A program made the position numbers and the translations under genes. Source: Bilifractor porci (GTDB lineage Bacteria; Bacillota; Clostridia; Lachnospirales; Lachnospiraceae). Taken from it: DNA of 64,000 nt. Positions 61,630-64,000 of this stretch are shown here, one piece after another (position 1 is the first letter of the stretch; every line of letters begins with the position of its first letter). The notes under the pieces are model-generated. The model saw only the letters and a program-made list of their open reading frames with translations, searched no databases and had not been told where the DNA came from. Location: assembly GCF_009696005.1 (NCBI RefSeq), contig NZ_VUMV01000004.1, positions 62,001 to 126,000 on the forward strand. The letters are read 5' to 3'.

Positions 61630-62445
61630 TTATCCCGCGACCTCTCCGCATGCTGCACCGCAGTATTCACAGTCATTGAGCTTCTCTTCCGGAAGGAAGC
61701 ACATCCTACGCTGCTTCTCCACGAGCTTCTTCACAAAGTCTGTCGCCGGATCCGTAAGCAGTTCCTTCGGCGTCCCGAACTGCTGAATCTCTCCGTGATC
61801 CATCACCAGTACCTTCGTACCGAGCTTCAACGCCTCCTCGATATCATGTGTTACAAACAGAATCGTGATACCGGTCTTCTTATGAATCTCTTTCAGCTCA
61901 TTCTGGAGCTGTTCCCTTGTGATCGCGTCCACTGCGCCGAACGGCTCATCCATGAGCAGGATATTCGGAGAGGCAGCAAGCGCTCTCGCGATGCCGACTC
62001 TCTGCTGCTGTCCGCCGGAAAGTTCCGACGGATAGCGCTCCTTCATAGACGGATCCAGCCCGATGATCTGCATCCATTTGTCAACCGCCTTCGCTGTTTT
62101 CTCCTTGTCCTTTTTATTCAACAGGCTCGGAACATAGGAAATATTCTGCTCCACGGTCATATTCGGAAAAAGCACGCTGCCCTGAATCGCGTATCCGATC
62201 CCGCGGCGGAGAGCAATCATATCCTTATTCCGGATATTTTCTCCATCGACCAGTATGTCACCGCTGGTTGGCGGAATCAGACCGTTGATCATTTTCAGCG
62301 CCGTCGTCTTTCCGCATCCTGAAGAACCAATGATGGTGACAAATTCTCCTTTGGCAATCGAGAGATTCAGATCCGGAATAACAACAGTATCTCCATAGGA
62401 TTTCCGAATATGCCGGAACCCAATAACCGTATTTGTTTCACTCAT
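61630..62445 (-). CDS. OpuC-type osmolyte ABC transporter ATPase
   Basis: 271 residues. ABC ATPase of the quaternary-amine uptake type: Walker A GSSGCGKTT near 37, the Q-loop in RRGIGYAIQGSVLFP, signature LSGGQQQR near 142 and Walker B LLMDEPFGAVDAIT. It lacks the C-terminal CBS pair that senses ionic strength in OpuCA; instead it ends in CEYCGAACGEVAG, perhaps a tail altered by the junction with the MATE relic. It overlaps the permease gene by four bases (ATGA). Confidence 0.92.
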   Translation of the reverse strand: MSETNTVIGFRHIRKSYGDTVVIPDLNLSIAKGEFVTIIGSSGCGKTTALKMINGLIPPTSGDILVDGENIRNKDMIALRRGIGYAIQGSVLFPNMTVEQNISYVPSLLNKKDKEKTAKAVDKWMQIIGLDPSMKERYPSELSGGQQQRVGIARALAASPNILLMDEPFGAVDAITREQLQNELKEIHKKTGITILFVTHDIEEALKLGTKVLVMDHGEIQQFGTPKELLTDPATDFVKKLVEKQRRMCFLPEEKLNDCEYCGAACGEVAG

Positions 62446-63980
62446 TTCAGCAGTCCTTTCCCGGCAAGGAAGGCATTCGCCACTTCGGCGGGCTCTTTCT
62501 TCTCCGTTTCCACTTCGTAATTCATTTCCTGCATGTCGGATTCCGTCAGAATTTTGTCAAGTTTCTGAAGTGCCGTGTCAAGCTCCGGATACTTGTCGAG
62601 AATATCCTGTCGAACAACAATACCGCACTGATAGGACGGATACATTTGTTTGTCATCCTCAAGTACTGTAACATCCGCCTGTGAAAGCTGCCCGTCTGTC
62701 GTATTGACCGGCATGATATCAATCTTGCCGCTGTTTATCGCCTGATATTTCAGCCCCATATCCATGTCACTGGTCGATTTGAAAGTAAGGCCATAGGTAC
62801 TGCAGAGCTTGTCATAGCCGTCCTGCCGCTCAAAGAAGTCATACTCCGCACCGAAAACCAGCTGTCCGTTCACTTTCTGCAGGTCGGAATATGTCTTAAG
62901 CCCATACTGGTCTGCAATCTCCTTCCGGACCGCAATGCCATAGGTGTCATTAAAGCCAAGCATCACATCCCAGGTAAGCCCAAGCTTGTCCTGATACTCT
63001 TCCTGCAGCTGATCAAACTGATCCTCCGAGTACAGGCTGTCGCGTTTCAGAACCATGTTCCAGCCGGTTCCGGTGTATTCCGGATAAAGGTCAAATTCTC
63101 CGCTTTCCATAGCCGGTTCAATATTGGATGTACCGCCACCGACACCCTGCGTCAGATCTACAGTCAGATCCGTATCCTGTTCGATCACGGTTTTCAGCAT
63201 TTCTCCGAGAATATACTGCTCGGTCATCGGCTTCGTAGCCAGATGAATCACCCTGTTGCTCCGGCGGGGAATCGCAACGCCGGCAATCAGGCAGGCAATC
63301 AGAACGAGAGCTGTCACGGCCATGACCCGGTTCTGTTTTTTTGCCTTCTTTCCATGCAGATTCATTCTCTTTTCCACAAAGCCAAGAAGAAAATCCACAA
63401 CAAGGGCCAGAACAGCGATCAGAAGGCTGCCCGCAATCGTCATTGCCGCGTTATTTGTTGTGATGCCACGGTAGATCGCGACACCAAGCCCGCCCGCACC
63501 GATGAATGATGCGATACCGGCAAGGGCAATTGTCATCGTGACCATGTTCCGGATGCCGGAAAGGATTACAGGCATGGCGAGAGGCAGCTGCACGCGGAAC
63601 AGGATCTGCCTCTTGGTGCTGCCCATTCCCTTCGCCGCTTCCAGAATCGCAGGATCCACATTGGTCATGCCCGTGTAGGTATTGCGCACCATTGGAAGCA
63701 GGGCATAGATTGTCAATGCGATTACCGCGGTCGCATTGCCGATTCCGGAGAAGGGGATCAGAAAGCCAAGCATGGAGATGGATGGAATTGTATAGAGAAA
63801 GTTAATGACACCGAGCGTCGGCTTTGCGCTTTTCTGGTATTCACTGATCAGGATACCGACCAGTCCGCCGAATACGATGGCGATCAGAATCGCCGCGAGT
63901 GAAATCTCGATGTGCTCGAGGAGCAGTTTCCCGAAAAAGTCCCATTTGGTGGTCAGTAAAATCCATACATCTTTTAGCAT
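62442..63980 (-). CDS. OpuC-type permease fused to substrate-binding domain
   Basis: 512 residues. Residues 1-215 are a six-helix permease with the EAAKGMGST/ATPase-contact loop near 115. After a short basic stretch and one more helix (about 218-240), residues 250-512 form an OpuAC-type binding protein (GVGGGTSNIEPAMESGEFDLYPEYTGTGW, quoted as GVGGGTSNIEP and DLYPEYTGTGW). Such permease-receptor fusions import glycine betaine, choline or carnitine for osmoprotection. The binding-site aromatic residues cannot be assigned without a model. AGGAG precedes the ATG; a further gene may lie beyond 64000. Confidence 0.92.
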   Translation of the reverse strand: MLKDVWILLTTKWDFFGKLLLEHIEISLAAILIAIVFGGLVGILISEYQKSAKPTLGVINFLYTIPSISMLGFLIPFSGIGNATAVIALTIYALLPMVRNTYTGMTNVDPAILEAAKGMGSTKRQILFRVQLPLAMPVILSGIRNMVTMTIALAGIASFIGAGGLGVAIYRGITTNNAAMTIAGSLLIAVLALVVDFLLGFVEKRMNLHGKKAKKQNRVMAVTALVLIACLIAGVAIPRRSNRVIHLATKPMTEQYILGEMLKTVIEQDTDLTVDLTQGVGGGTSNIEPAMESGEFDLYPEYTGTGWNMVLKRDSLYSEDQFDQLQEEYQDKLGLTWDVMLGFNDTYGIAVRKEIADQYGLKTYSDLQKVNGQLVFGAEYDFFERQDGYDKLCSTYGLTFKSTSDMDMGLKYQAINSGKIDIMPVNTTDGQLSQADVTVLEDDKQMYPSYQCGIVVRQDILDKYPELDTALQKLDKILTESDMQEMNYEVETEKKEPAEVANAFLAGKGLLK

Positions 63981-64000
63981 CTTATGCTCCTCTCCTCACA

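Overview
The window reads as a chromosomal segment of a Clostridia species, most likely Lachnospiraceae. The grounds are the mraZ-led division cluster, an FtsZ that starts at a TTG codon with an MLEI-type N-terminus, the MurT/GatD lipid II amidation pair, frequent TTG and GTG starts behind strong AGGAGG-type ribosome sites, and a single-unit GltB. The genus cannot be named from sequence alone. Most genes lie on the minus strand, so gene order below runs from high to low coordinates.

From 1 to 36.4 kb the content is largely core. It holds: a peptide/nickel-type ABC transporter (partial permease plus lipoprotein); a Zn/Cd-type P-ATPase with a separate HMA metal-binding protein, behind a consensus promoter and an ArsR/SmtB-like operator; a MoxR/CbbQ-like AAA ATPase with its vWA partner; tRNA-Arg(ACG); a four-gene operon of a tailed 3-dehydroquinate dehydratase, an FHA protein, a CpaE/TadZ-like ATPase and a CDF transporter, divergent from aroE; the division and wall cluster mraZ-rsmH-ftsL-pbp-mraY-murD-ftsQ-ftsZ, which lacks murE, murF, ftsW, murG and ftsA; a surface C39-like protein; CYTH-murT-gatD; gltB-gltD; and ychF, preceded by a structured repeat-like element.

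From 36.4 to 64 kb the content is accessory and shows decay. It holds: two cell-surface glycosyltransferase-type proteins; a uracil-DNA glycosylase family gene; a DUF134-NifX regulator with paired palindromes; methyltransferases, one a frameshifted relic; an EamA transporter; a MATE pump behind a perfect promoter and an attenuator-like leader; an HxlR-RarA-YjbR/EVE operon whose promoter resembles that of the neighbouring uvrA2-like gene; a Phd/RelE-type toxin-antitoxin pair; fragments of AlbA_2/AAA_4 (RecG-like) regulators; MATE-LacI; a membrane protein with an XRE regulator; an Rrf2-controlled redox operon; a class M sirtuin with a zinc macrodomain hydrolase, preceded by the amputated 3' end of a MATE gene; and an OpuC-type osmolyte importer.

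The signals most worth a second look are the 150-nt nested-stem element before ychF, the co-regulation signature linking hxlR-rarA to uvrA2, the dehydroquinase/FHA/ATPase/CDF operon, the MATE leader, the five-repeat MraZ operator, and the SirTM-macrodomain pair joined to a MATE relic without the usual GcvH-L and LplA genes.
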